Shown piece after piece: positions 36,155-44,940 of a DNA stretch of 64,000 nucleotides. Every line of letters starts with the position of its first letter. Within the stretch, counting starts at the first letter, position 1. The notes beneath the pieces are model-generated. The model had not been told where the DNA came from and did no database searches. It saw only the letters and a list, made by a program, of their open reading frames with translations. The translations under genes were made by a program, and so were the position numbers. Source of the stretch: Novosphingobium profundi (GTDB lineage Bacteria; Pseudomonadota; Alphaproteobacteria; Sphingomonadales; Sphingomonadaceae); contig NZ_JABWCU010000001.1 of NCBI RefSeq assembly GCF_018491765.1, forward strand, positions 1 through 64,000, in the 5' to 3' direction.

Positions 36155-36754
36155 TCAGAGAGCGTCCGCGATGATCGCCCCGATCGGATCGTTTCGAGGC
36201 GTCGTTCCCGCGGTTCGTGGGGCCGGCGCCTTTTCCTTGCCGGCTTCCCTGTAGATGAAGCCCGCGACCGGCCAGTGCGTTGTCCCCAGCGTCTGTGAGG
36301 GGCCATACCAGATGCGCACTTCGCTCCAGTCGTTGTTGGGCGACACGTCGAGCGCGGTCACGCCGGTCTCGATCTTGCCCGGGTACGACCAGTTGGCGTG
36401 GTCGAGCAGCACCGTGCGCGAATCGACGACCTGGCTGATCGTCGCGACATGGCCGAGCGGCGAGTTGCCGTGCGGCTCGATGGCCATGACCGCGCCCACG
36501 CGCGGGACATGCCCGCGCTTGTAGTGCCCTTGCGCCTGCGACCACCAGGTATAGGCATCGCCGTAAAGCGCGATCCCCGAGACGGTGCGGGCATAGGGCA
36601 CGCATTCGAGCTTGCCCGGCGCACCGGGCGCCGCGCCGCCGGAGGCGCTTTCCGGACTGTTCGTCACGATGGTGTCGATCGCGGAGCGCGCGTGCACCGG
36701 CTGGCAAGCCATTGTCGCGGCGGCAAATGTCAGGGCCAATCCAAGTCGCTTCAT
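36155..36754 (-). CDS. Secreted CHAP-domain amidase
   Basis: A 199-residue exported protein with a signal peptide (MKRLGLALTFAAATMA, cleavage near VHARS). The CHAP domain shows the catalytic cysteine in KLECVPYAR and the histidine in PLGHVATI, with a further DHANW motif typical of small proteobacterial CHAP proteins. Such enzymes cut peptide bonds in peptidoglycan cross-links. No cell-wall binding domain is present. It diverges from der, with about 130 bases between starts. Confidence 0.85.
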   Translation of the reverse strand: MKRLGLALTFAAATMACQPVHARSAIDTIVTNSPESASGGAAPGAPGKLECVPYARTVSGIALYGDAYTWWSQAQGHYKRGHVPRVGAVMAIEPHGNSPLGHVATISQVVDSRTVLLDHANWSYPGKIETGVTALDVSPNNDWSEVRIWYGPSQTLGTTHWPVAGFIYREAGKEKAPAPRTAGTTPRNDPIGAIIADAL

Positions 36755-36882
36755 GGCGACGGGTTTGCCCGCACCGGGTTAGCTGCAAGCTGTCAGGTTC
36801 GGTTAACGGGCGTGTAAGAATTGCTCGGGGTTGCGCACAGTTCTTGCCAAAACGCTCCGAAGTCCCCAATCGGGTGGGAATC

Positions 36883-38265
36883 ATGCTTCCACAAGTTATC
36901 ATCATCGGCCGGCCCAACGTCGGCAAGTCCACGCTGTTCAACCGGCTCGTCGGCAAGCGCCTTGCGCTCGTCGACGATCAGCCGGGTGTGACCCGTGACC
37001 GTCGCTTTGGCGACGCCCATCTTCTCGGTCTCGATTTCACCATCGTCGACACCGCCGGGTGGGAGGACGACGAGGCCGAGACGCTGCCCGGGCGCATGCG
37101 CCAGCAGACCGAAGCCGCGCTCGCCACCGCCGACGTCGCGCTCTTCGTCATGGACGCGCGCGCGGGTCTCACCCCGCTCGACGAGGAAATCGCCCAGTGG
37201 CTGCGCGCCTCGCCCGTTCCCGTGATCCTGCTTGCCAACAAGGCGGAAGGCCGCGCGGGTGAGAGCGGGCTGCTCGAGGCCTATTCGCTGGGCCTGGGCG
37301 ATCCGGTCGCGATCTCGGCCGAGCACGGCGAAGGCATGGGCGACCTCTTCGAATCGCTTCTCCCGCATCTCGAGCCGCTCCAGCCGCCCGAGGAAGAGGA
37401 GATCGACGAGGAGGACGAGGAAGCGCTCTTGCGCGGGCCGCTCAAGCTCGCCATCGTCGGGCGCCCGAACGCGGGCAAGTCCACGCTCATCAACCGTTAC
37501 CTCGGCGAAGATCGCCTGCTGACCGGCCCCGAAGCGGGCATCACGCGCGATTCGATCGCGATCGACTGGTCCTGGCACGATCCCAAGTCGGGCGAGGACC
37601 GCGAGGTGCGCCTGATCGACACTGCGGGCATGCGCAAGAAGGCGCAGGTCATCGAGAAGCTCGAGCGCCTCGCGGTTGCCGACGCGCGCCACGCGATCGA
37701 TTTCGCCGAAGTCGTCGTGCTCGTTCTCGATGCGACGCGCGGGCTGGAGCACCAGGATCTCAAGATCGCCTCGATGGTCCTCGAGGAAGGCCGCGCGCTG
37801 ATGATCGCGATCAACAAGTGGGACGTCGCCGAGGACGCCAGCGGCCTGTTCAACGGTATCCGCGACGCGCTAAACGAAGGTCTGGCCCAGGTTCGCGGCG
37901 TGCCGTTGCTGGCGATCTCGGGCCGCACCGGCAAGGGGCTCGACGAGCTCATGACCGCCGCCTTCTCGATTCGCGAGGCCTGGAGCCGCCGCGTGCCGAC
38001 CGCCGCGCTCAACCGTTGGTTCGACGACGCGCTTTCGGCCAATCCGCCCCCGGCGCCCGGGGGCAAGCGCATCAAGCTGCGCTACATCACCCAGGCCAAG
38101 ACCCGCCCGCCGGGCTTCGTCCTGTTCGGTACGCGCCTCGACATGCTTCCCGAAAGCTACAAGCGCTACCTGATCAACGGCATCCGCCGCGAACTGGGTT
38201 TCGATGCGGTTCCGATCCGGCTCAACTTGCGCAGCCCGAAGAACCCCTTCGCAAACAAGAAGTGA
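36883..38265 (+). CDS. der: Ribosome biogenesis GTPase Der (EngA)
   Basis: An essential GTPase of 460 residues with two tandem G domains and a KH-like C-terminus. The first P-loop is GRPNVGKS near residue 9 with VDTAGW as G3, and the second is GRPNAGKS near 188 with IDTAGMR and NKWD. Acidic residues form the linker between the two (PEEEEIDEEDEE). It helps mature the 50S subunit. I chose the ATG at 36883 because GGTGGGAA precedes it; the open frame extends upstream without homology. A terminator follows at once. Confidence 0.95.
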   Translation: MLPQVIIIGRPNVGKSTLFNRLVGKRLALVDDQPGVTRDRRFGDAHLLGLDFTIVDTAGWEDDEAETLPGRMRQQTEAALATADVALFVMDARAGLTPLDEEIAQWLRASPVPVILLANKAEGRAGESGLLEAYSLGLGDPVAISAEHGEGMGDLFESLLPHLEPLQPPEEEEIDEEDEEALLRGPLKLAIVGRPNAGKSTLINRYLGEDRLLTGPEAGITRDSIAIDWSWHDPKSGEDREVRLIDTAGMRKKAQVIEKLERLAVADARHAIDFAEVVVLVLDATRGLEHQDLKIASMVLEEGRALMIAINKWDVAEDASGLFNGIRDALNEGLAQVRGVPLLAISGRTGKGLDELMTAAFSIREAWSRRVPTAALNRWFDDALSANPPPAPGGKRIKLRYITQAKTRPPGFVLFGTRLDMLPESYKRYLINGIRRELGFDAVPIRLNLRSPKNPFANKK

Positions 38266-38271
38266 CGAACG

Positions 38272-38304
38272 AGGCCGGGACGCAGCACGCGTTCCCGGCC
38301 TTTT
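38272..38304 (+). terminator. Intrinsic terminator after der
   Basis: AGGCCGGGA and TCCCGGCCT pair over 9 bp with a 12-base loop and end in TTTT. It starts 6 bases after the der stop, and the AI-2E gene on the other strand ends 7 bases beyond it. Confidence 0.8.
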
Positions 38305-38310
38305 CTCTGG

Positions 38311-39465
38311 TCAGCCCGGATGCGCGCCCGCCTCGGCCTCGGCGCGCGCCACGTCCTCTTCGCTGGCGGCCGCAGTGATCCCGGTCTCGTAGGGGCGGCG
38401 GGCCTCGTCGCGCTGCTCCTTGACGATGTTCCACATCGCGATAAACAGCGCCGCGATCACCGGGCCGACGATGAAGCCGTTGAGCCCGAACAGCTGCAGG
38501 CCCGAGAGCGTCGCGATCAGCACCACGAAGTCGGGCAGGCGCGTGTCGCGTCCCACCAGCACCGGGCGCAGCACGTTGTCGATCATGCCGATCACGAACA
38601 TGCCGCAGATGATCAGCACCACGCCCTGCCAGACCGACCCGGTCACCAGCAGATAGATCGCGACCGGAACCCACACGAGGCCGGTCCCGACCGCGGGCAG
38701 CAGCGAGAGGAAGCCCATCAGCACGCCCCACAGGAGCGCCCCCTCGATCCCCAGCAGCGAGAAGATGATCCCGCCGACCAGCCCTTGCATGACCGCGACG
38801 ACGACCGTGCCCTTCATCGTTGCGCGCACCACGACGGTGAAGTGGGCGAACAGTGAATCGCGCATCTTGGGGCGAAGCGGCATCGCGTCGCGCACCAGCT
38901 CGGTGTAGCGCTGCCCGTCGCGCAGCAGGAAGAAGGTGAGGTAGAGCATGACACCCAATGCGGCGAGGAAGCTCAGCGCGCCCTGACCCAGCATCAGCGC
39001 CTGCGAGGCCACCGTCTGCAAGCCGCTCGTCACGCTCGAGCCGAACATCCGGCGCAGTGTGTTGAAGTCGGTGAGCCCGTATTGCCGGACGAATTGCGCG
39101 ACCCGATCGGGGAGGGCATGCTCCAACTGGGCCAGGATCTGCGGGAAGCTGATGTCGCCGGCCTTGATCTTGGCGTAGAGCGCGCTGGCCTCGTTGACGA
39201 GGCTGACGCCGAGCACGATCGTGGGCAGGATGACGAGCGCCAGCAGCCCGACCAGCACCAGCGCGGCGGAGAGGCTCTTGCGACCGCCCAGTACTGCCGT
39301 CAGCTTGCGTGTCATCGGCTCGAACATGATCGCGGCGACCACGCCCCACAGCACCGCCCCGAAGAAGGGGGCGACCAGGTAGGCAAAGGCCAGCGTGATG
39401 AGGATGATCAGCGCGCCATAGCCGGCATCCTCGATCTCGATGTTGGGTTTCTTCACTTCGCTCAT
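38311..39465 (-). CDS. AI-2E family transporter (PF01594)
   Basis: A 384-residue inner-membrane protein with about eight transmembrane segments. It shows the family pattern: two N-terminal helices (LIILITLAFAYLVAPFFGAV), a coiled-coil-like periplasmic region, then the C-terminal set with GLVGGIIFSLLGIEGALLWG, LLPAVGTGLVWVPVA and GLNGFIVGPVIAALF. Members export autoinducer-2 or act as Na+/H+ antiporters; no function can be assigned here. The ATG at 39465 has only a weak ribosome site, and an ATG at 39507 is in frame. It diverges from the S9 peptidase gene. Confidence 0.88.
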   Translation of the reverse strand: MSEVKKPNIEIEDAGYGALIILITLAFAYLVAPFFGAVLWGVVAAIMFEPMTRKLTAVLGGRKSLSAALVLVGLLALVILPTIVLGVSLVNEASALYAKIKAGDISFPQILAQLEHALPDRVAQFVRQYGLTDFNTLRRMFGSSVTSGLQTVASQALMLGQGALSFLAALGVMLYLTFFLLRDGQRYTELVRDAMPLRPKMRDSLFAHFTVVVRATMKGTVVVAVMQGLVGGIIFSLLGIEGALLWGVLMGFLSLLPAVGTGLVWVPVAIYLLVTGSVWQGVVLIICGMFVIGMIDNVLRPVLVGRDTRLPDFVVLIATLSGLQLFGLNGFIVGPVIAALFIAMWNIVKEQRDEARRPYETGITAAASEEDVARAEAEAGAHPG

Positions 39466-39627
39466 GCGCTTTGCTTCGCTTTTCCCGATGTCGTTTGCCG
39501 GTGTCATCTGCAGGCGATCGCGCGCGAGGAGGTGGCTGCGGCGATGTGTGCATCCTTTGGTGGCGAGGGTGGATTTTTTCGAGACATCGCGCAAGAGTCC
39601 GCCCGGACTAAGCAAGGGAGAAATTTC

Positions 39628-41754
39628 GTGGTCGCAACACGTTGGAGCTGGCTCGCGGCCAGTGCCTTGACACTCGCCCTGCCGGGCGCCGCGCTTGCCG
39701 CACCGGCAACGGACCCGGCCGAACAGGGGGATCGCGGCCCGCAGCGCGGCTTCGTCGCGCAGGACCTGTTCCGCCTCCAGGGGGCGACCGACCCGCAGAT
39801 TTCGCCCGACGGCAAGCGCATCGTCTATGTGCGCTCGAGCGCCGATGTGATGAGCGACCGGCTGGTCCCCTCGCTCTGGCTCGTCGACGTCGCCAGCGGC
39901 GCGCAGCGTCCGCTCGTGGCCGGCCCCGGCGCGCATTTCGCGCCGCGCTGGTCGAGCGACGGCCAGCGTCTCGCCTATGTCTCGAGCGTGGGGGAGGGCG
40001 CGCCGCAGCTCCATGTCCTGTGGCTCGACAGTGGCGCCGACGTGGCCCTCACCGACTTGCCCGAGAGCCCCGACAGCCTCGCCTGGTCGCCCGACGGAAG
40101 CCAGATCGCCTATGCGATGCACGTTCCGGGCGAAGGCCCCAAGCTGGGCGAACCGCCCGCCGGCAAGCCCGAGGGCGCCACCTGGGCCGAGCCGCTCGAG
40201 GTGATCGACCGCGTGACCTATCGCGCCGATGGTGCAGGTTATATCGCCGCAGGCTCCTCGCATGTCTTCGTGGTGTCCGCGAGCGGCGGGGCGCCGCGCC
40301 AACTCACCTTCGGCAACTACGCCGACGAGGGCAATCTTGCCTGGAGCGGCGATGGCCGCGCGATCCTGTTTACCGGCAACCGCAAGGACGACTGGCGGCG
40401 CAAGGGGATGGACAGCGAGATCTACCGCGTGGATGTCGCGAGCGGGGCGGTCACGGCGCTCACCAGCCGGTTCGGCCCGGACGGGTCGCCGGTGGTCTCG
40501 CCCGACGGCAAGCACGTCGCTTACCTCGGCTTCGACGACGCGCTGCGCTCCTACGAGAACACCGAGCTTTACGTGATGAACGCCGATGGCAGTGGCAAGC
40601 GTTCGCTCACCGCCACTTTCGACTATGGTATCGACCAGGCGATCTGGGTCGGCAATTCGACACTTTACGTGATCTACGACGATCACGGCACGCGCAAGGT
40701 CGGCAAGGTCGGCCTCGACGGTTCGCGCAGTGTCCTGTTGGAGGGGATCACCCAGGGCGCGCACTACGACCGGCCCTACACCGGTGGTGATTTCTCCGTC
40801 TCGCAAAAGGGGCGTATCGCCTATACCGCCAACGGCACCGACCGGCCCGCAGATCTGTGGGTGAGCGAGGCCGGGAAAGGGGGCAAGGGACGGCGTCTGA
40901 CCGATCTCAACGGCACCTGGATCGACCACAAGGCGATGGCGCCGGTGCGCAAGCTGCCCGTGACCGCGCCCGACGGCCGCCCGATCGACGCCTGGCTGGT
41001 TACCCCGCCGGGCCTCCAGCCGGGGCAGAAGGTGCCGCTCATCCTCGAGATCCACGGCGGCCCGATGTCGGCCTATGGCTCGACCTTCTCGACCGATGAC
41101 CAGCTTTACGCCGCACACGGCTACGCCGTGCTCTATACCAATCCACGCGGCTCGACCTCCTACGGCGAGGAATTCGCGCGCCTCATCGACCGCAACTATC
41201 CGGGGCCGGACTACGACGACCTCATGGCCGCGGTCGATGCCGCGATTGCCGACGGGGTCGCCGATCCCGACAATCTCTTCGTCACCGGTGGTTCGGGCGG
41301 CGGTGTGCTGACCGCCTGGATCGTGGGCAAGACCAACCGCTTCAAGGCGGCCGCTTCGCAAAAGCCGGTGATCGACTGGGGCAGCTTCTCGCTGACCTCC
41401 GATGGCGCCACGACCTACCACGACCACTGGTTCGACAAGCCGGTCTGGGAAGAGCCGATGGTCTACTGGAAGCGCTCGCCGCTCAGTCTCGTCGGCAATG
41501 TCGAGACGCCCACGCTGGTCGTCGTGGGCTCGCAGGATTTCCGCACCCCCGTCAGTGAGGCCGAGCAGCTCTACACCGCGCTGCAGATCCGCGGCATTCC
41601 TACCGCGCTCGTCAAGGTGCCCGGGGCCAGCCACGGCGGCATCGCGGCGCGGCCCTCGCAGTCGGCCGAGAAGGCCTCGGCGATCCTGGCCTGGTTCGAC
41701 CGCTACCGCACCGACAAGGCGTCGGTACCGGCTCCTACGCCGGGCGGCGAATAG
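39628..41754 (+). CDS. Secreted S9 family prolyl-oligopeptidase-like peptidase
   Basis: A 708-residue exported serine peptidase of the dipeptidyl/acylaminoacyl peptidase group. It has a signal peptide (SWLAASALTLALPGAALA), a beta-propeller of WD-like PD40 repeats (QISPDGKRIVYVRSS, LAWSPDGSQIAYAM, VSPDGKHVAYLG), and a C-terminal alpha/beta hydrolase domain. The triad is Ser556 in TGGSGGG, Asp637 in SQDFRTP, and His669 in GASHGG. I start at the GTG at 39628, with AGGGAG upstream; the frame is open far upstream but that part overlaps the divergent gene. Its last 20 bases overlap the nitronate monooxygenase gene on the other strand. Confidence 0.92.
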   Translation: MVATRWSWLAASALTLALPGAALAAPATDPAEQGDRGPQRGFVAQDLFRLQGATDPQISPDGKRIVYVRSSADVMSDRLVPSLWLVDVASGAQRPLVAGPGAHFAPRWSSDGQRLAYVSSVGEGAPQLHVLWLDSGADVALTDLPESPDSLAWSPDGSQIAYAMHVPGEGPKLGEPPAGKPEGATWAEPLEVIDRVTYRADGAGYIAAGSSHVFVVSASGGAPRQLTFGNYADEGNLAWSGDGRAILFTGNRKDDWRRKGMDSEIYRVDVASGAVTALTSRFGPDGSPVVSPDGKHVAYLGFDDALRSYENTELYVMNADGSGKRSLTATFDYGIDQAIWVGNSTLYVIYDDHGTRKVGKVGLDGSRSVLLEGITQGAHYDRPYTGGDFSVSQKGRIAYTANGTDRPADLWVSEAGKGGKGRRLTDLNGTWIDHKAMAPVRKLPVTAPDGRPIDAWLVTPPGLQPGQKVPLILEIHGGPMSAYGSTFSTDDQLYAAHGYAVLYTNPRGSTSYGEEFARLIDRNYPGPDYDDLMAAVDAAIADGVADPDNLFVTGGSGGGVLTAWIVGKTNRFKAAASQKPVIDWGSFSLTSDGATTYHDHWFDKPVWEEPMVYWKRSPLSLVGNVETPTLVVVGSQDFRTPVSEAEQLYTALQIRGIPTALVKVPGASHGGIAARPSQSAEKASAILAWFDRYRTDKASVPAPTPGGE

Positions 41755-42802
41755 CGGCGAGTTCTGCGGCGAGGGTGACCACGAGTTCGCAGGCACCCAT
41801 CGCCCGCACCAGCGGCGCGCCCTGGCCGGCCCACTGCGCGCCGTAGAGCGGCTCGCCACGGGCCTTGGCGGCCGCGTTGAGCGCCTTGCCCGCCGCATAG
41901 GCGCGCGGGTAATCGGGCACCGGCGCAAGGCCCGGCTCGGCGCCGAGCGCGGTGAAGCGATTGGCGAGGCAGCGCGCGGGTCGGCCTGAGATCGCGCGGG
42001 TCATCACCGTGTGCCGGGCTGCCTCGGAAGCGAGGAGCGCACGGTAGGCCGCGTCGCTTGCGGTCTCCGTGCAGGCGAGGAAGGCGGTGCCCATCTGGAC
42101 CGCCACGGCGCCGAGGTTTAGCGCGGCCGCGATTCCCGCCCCGTCCATGATGCCGCCCGCCGCGATCACCGGTAGCCGGCCCCAGGCGACGAGTTGGCGC
42201 ACGAGCGCAAACGTGCCCAGCATGGCGTCGGGCGCATCGGGATCGAACACGCCGCGATGGCCGCCCGCTTCCCAGCCCTGGGCGACGAGCGCATCGATCC
42301 CGGCGGCGCACGCGGCCTTGGCTTCGGAATGGGACGTAACGCTCGCCAGCAAAAGGCAGCCGGCTGCCTTCAGGGCGGCGATGGCCGAGGTGTCGGGCAA
42401 TCCGAAATGGAAGCTGACGACGCGCGGCCTGGCTGCCAGCACGACGTCGAGCAAGGCGGCGTTGCTGCGAAAGCTCTCGTAGATCGTCTCGAGCCGGCTG
42501 GGCGGCGTGGCGCCAAACTGCGCGAAGGCGGGGGCAAGCGCTTCGAGCCAGGCCGCTTCGCGCACAGGGTCTTCGTTCGGCGGACCGTGGACGAAGAGGT
42601 TGACGTTGAAAGGCCGCTCGGTGAGCGCCGCCATCCGCGCCAGCGCCTCGCCCGCGTCGGCGCTGGCGAGGTGCCCGAGGGCCAGCGAACCCAGCCCGCC
42701 CGCCGCGCAGACCGCGGCGGCGAGCTCGGGTGTGGAGGTACCCGCCATCGGCGCCTGGACCAGCGGAACGCTGAGGCCCAGGCTCTCACAGAAATCGGAC
42801 AT
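41735..42802 (-). CDS. Nitronate monooxygenase (FMN-dependent)
   Basis: A TIM-barrel flavoprotein of 355 residues. It oxidises nitronates such as propionate 3-nitronate. PLVQAPMAGTSTPELAAAV at the start, AQGWEAGGHRG and PVIAAGGIMDGAGIAAAL for FMN binding, and GAVAVQMGTAFL are family signatures. I prefer the ATG at 42802 (MSDF) to the TTG at 42817; neither has a strong ribosome site. It lies 31 bases after bfr on the same strand and converges with the S9 peptidase gene, sharing 20 bases with it. Confidence 0.9.
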   Translation of the reverse strand: MSDFCESLGLSVPLVQAPMAGTSTPELAAAVCAAGGLGSLALGHLASADAGEALARMAALTERPFNVNLFVHGPPNEDPVREAAWLEALAPAFAQFGATPPSRLETIYESFRSNAALLDVVLAARPRVVSFHFGLPDTSAIAALKAAGCLLLASVTSHSEAKAACAAGIDALVAQGWEAGGHRGVFDPDAPDAMLGTFALVRQLVAWGRLPVIAAGGIMDGAGIAAALNLGAVAVQMGTAFLACTETASDAAYRALLASEAARHTVMTRAISGRPARCLANRFTALGAEPGLAPVPDYPRAYAAGKALNAAAKARGEPLYGAQWAGQGAPLVRAMGACELVVTLAAELAAIRRPA

Positions 42803-42833
42803 CGGGGCGGCGTTCAAACCTCGGGCGTGCCGA

Positions 42834-43313
42834 TCAGCTTTCCGCAGGCTTGCTCTGGAGCTGGCAGTAGTTCTGCAGGCCCATGCGCTCGATCATGTCG
42901 AACTGCTTCTCGAGATAGTCGACATGCTCTTCCTCGCTCTCGAGGATGCGCTCGAAAATCTCACGGCTGACGTAGTCGCGCACCGCCTCGCAATGGGCGA
43001 TGGCTTCCTTGAGCAGCGGGATCGCATCGTGCTCGAGCGCGAGGTCGCACTTGAGGATGTCGACCACGTCCTCGCCCACGCGCAGCTTGCCCAGCGCCTG
43101 GAAGTTGGGGAGACCGTCGAGGAAGAGGATGCGATCGGCCAGCACGTCGGCGTGCTTCATCTCGTCGATCGATTCGTGGCGCTCGTACTCGGCGAGCTTC
43201 TTGATCCCCCAGTTGTCGAGCATGCGGTAGTGCAGCCAGTACTGGTTGATCGCGGTGAGCTCGTTGAAGAGCGCCTTGTTGAGAAAATCGATGACCTGGG
43301 GGTCGCCCTTCAT
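42834..43313 (-). CDS. bfr: Bacterioferritin
   Basis: A 159-residue iron-storage subunit that forms a 24-mer with haem between subunits. All ferroxidase ligands are in the canonical places: Glu18, Glu51, His54, Glu94, Glu127 and His130, and the haem ligand is Met52 (in DEMKHAD). It is the standard length. The ATG at 43313 has AGGAGA upstream. Bfd is encoded 102 bases before it on the same strand, an arrangement that couples storage and release of iron. Confidence 0.96.
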   Translation of the reverse strand: MKGDPQVIDFLNKALFNELTAINQYWLHYRMLDNWGIKKLAEYERHESIDEMKHADVLADRILFLDGLPNFQALGKLRVGEDVVDILKCDLALEHDAIPLLKEAIAHCEAVRDYVSREIFERILESEEEHVDYLEKQFDMIERMGLQNYCQLQSKPAES

Positions 43314-43415
43314 GCCGGTTCTCCTGAATGGGAAGTGGGCACGATTATGAGCGCCCCGGCAAGCAAGGGCAAGGCAATGAAAACGATTTTGTCCGCCTTT
43401 TCCGGACGGACGCGG

Positions 43416-43604
43416 TCAGGCCGCGCGCGACATGCAGGAACTTGCAACTTCCTCGGCGATGATGTCGTCGGCCTCCTCGAGGCATTGGCCGCACAGGGGC
43501 TTGCTGCCCATCGCAGCATAGACCGCTTCGGCGTCTCCGCACAGGCGGCGGGCCGCACAGCGCAGGTCCTTTTCGCGGATGGCATTGCAGATACAAACGT
43601 ACAT
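43416..43604 (-). CDS. bfd: Bacterioferritin-associated ferredoxin
   Basis: A 62-residue [2Fe-2S] protein that reduces ferric iron in bacterioferritin so that it can be released. The cluster ligands are in CICNAIRE (CxC) and PLCGQCLEEA (CxxC), the usual Bfd/NirB/NifU-like arrangement. I start at the ATG at 43604 because AAGAGGA precedes it and MYVCICNA is the family opening; a much longer frame is only a read-through of the shadow of DUF418. A Fur-like site lies 50-70 bases upstream. Confidence 0.94.
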   Translation of the reverse strand: MYVCICNAIREKDLRCAARRLCGDAEAVYAAMGSKPLCGQCLEEADDIIAEEVASSCMSRAA

Positions 43605-43650
43605 GGGCGAATCCTCTTGTCCTTCCACTATACGTGTCTGCGAATGGATC

Positions 43651-43673
43651 GCAATAGCATTGATAACGATTCT
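43651..43673 (-). promoter_or_regulatory. Fur-like operator upstream of bfd
   Basis: On the minus strand the segment reads AGAATCGTTATCAATGC followed by TATTGC. It resembles the inverted ATAATGATTATC repeats bound by Fur-type repressors. It lies in the bfd upstream region, as expected for an iron-release gene. The match is partial and made by eye. Confidence 0.45.
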
Positions 43674-44917
43674 TAGAAACGATTGTGAAGCCAGCGTTTT
43701 TCGACCAGTGAGCGCCAGATCCACTCGAGCGGACCGCGCCGGAGGCGCCTGAGAACATGCGGACTCCAGCCGAGCATGGCAATCCACCCAAGGCCTACGA
43801 AGGGCACCTGGAGAGCCGGTCCGAAACGCCCGAACTGGCCAAGGCCCCAGTCGTAGAAGATGAAGGTCATGACGAGGCTGGTGGCGAGGTAGTTGCTGAA
43901 GGCCATGCGTCCGGCCGCGACCAGGCGCTGGCCCAGAGCGCAGCGGACGAGGCGGGGCGTGAGGAGCACGAGCAGCGCGGCGTAGCCGTAGGCGGTGAGC
44001 AGATGGGGGAGGGCCAGCCCCCAGGACAGCGCCGCCTCCATCGCCAGCGGGGGAAACCCGCGCGACGCGGCCCAGATCGTGAAGGCAAGGCTGAGGCCGA
44101 GGCCGCAGGGAATGCACACGCGCGCGGCGCTGCGCAAATGGCGGGGATGGCACGCGGGATCGAAGAAGCCACGCCGTAGCATGACCATGCCCAGCAGCAT
44201 CAAAGGCAGCGTTTCCGAAAAGATGTTCCAGGTCATGCCGAAGAGCCAGAAGGGGCGCTCGCGCAGCTTGGTGAGGACGAGGTCGAGATAGCCGTAGTGC
44301 GCCTCGGAGAGGTCCCTGGCGATGGCGCCGTGCACGACTTCCATCCAGTGGGCGACGGCCTGCGCCTGCGCGGGCGTGGCGGTGCCAAGGCGCAGCGCGG
44401 TTTCGGCGCGCACCATCGGGGCAAGCTCGAAGAGACCCCACAAGTGCCAGCCGTAGTAGAGCAGGAGGGCAATGACGATCAGCGTGCGTTCGCGCAGCGG
44501 GCGCAGGAGCAGCGCGGCCAGGCCGCACAGCGCATAAACGAAGAGGATGTCGCCCCACCACAGCAGCAGGTAGTGCAGGAGGCCGAACAGCAGCAGCCAG
44601 GCGAGCCGGCGGACCTGCAGGACGTCGCCGTTCTCGCCGCGCGCTTCGGTGCTCTCCCAGAACAAGACCAGCCCCGCGCCGAACAGCAGCGAGAAGAGCA
44701 CGCGCATCTTGCCCTCGAAGAGCACCAGCGTGGCCGCCGTGGCGAGGCCATCCCAGGCCGAGGGAAGTGCAGTCGTGGGGGCGGTCAGCGCGGGGCTCAC
44801 GGTGCCCGCGAGAGGGCCCGAAAAACCGGCGATATTGACGGCAAGGATGCCGAGCACGGCCACCCCGCGGATGAGGTCCAGCGCGGGGAGCCGCCCCGCC
44901 TCGTTTGCGCAGGGCAT
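43673..44917 (-). CDS. DUF418 domain membrane protein
   Basis: A 414-residue protein with ten or more hydrophobic helices. RLPALDLIRGVAVLGILAVN at the start, SLLFGAGLVLFWES and, in the C-terminal DUF418 part, AAGRMAFSNYLATSLVMTF are characteristic. Members are inner-membrane proteins of unknown role, distantly like acyltransferase-3 proteins. The ATG at 44917 is my choice. It lies 23 bases after the Sel1-SPOR gene on the same strand and 68 before bfd. Confidence 0.87.
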   Translation of the reverse strand: MPCANEAGRLPALDLIRGVAVLGILAVNIAGFSGPLAGTVSPALTAPTTALPSAWDGLATAATLVLFEGKMRVLFSLLFGAGLVLFWESTEARGENGDVLQVRRLAWLLLFGLLHYLLLWWGDILFVYALCGLAALLLRPLRERTLIVIALLLYYGWHLWGLFELAPMVRAETALRLGTATPAQAQAVAHWMEVVHGAIARDLSEAHYGYLDLVLTKLRERPFWLFGMTWNIFSETLPLMLLGMVMLRRGFFDPACHPRHLRSAARVCIPCGLGLSLAFTIWAASRGFPPLAMEAALSWGLALPHLLTAYGYAALLVLLTPRLVRCALGQRLVAAGRMAFSNYLATSLVMTFIFYDWGLGQFGRFGPALQVPFVGLGWIAMLGWSPHVLRRLRRGPLEWIWRSLVEKRWLHNRF

Positions 44918-44940
44918 CGGGGACGAGGCGGGGGGCAGGG

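Noticed and set aside
38311..41928. 1205-codon open frame on the minus strand
   Set aside because: Its first two thirds are antisense to the S9 peptidase and only the end is a real gene (AI-2E family). The long frame is an effect of GC-rich third positions.
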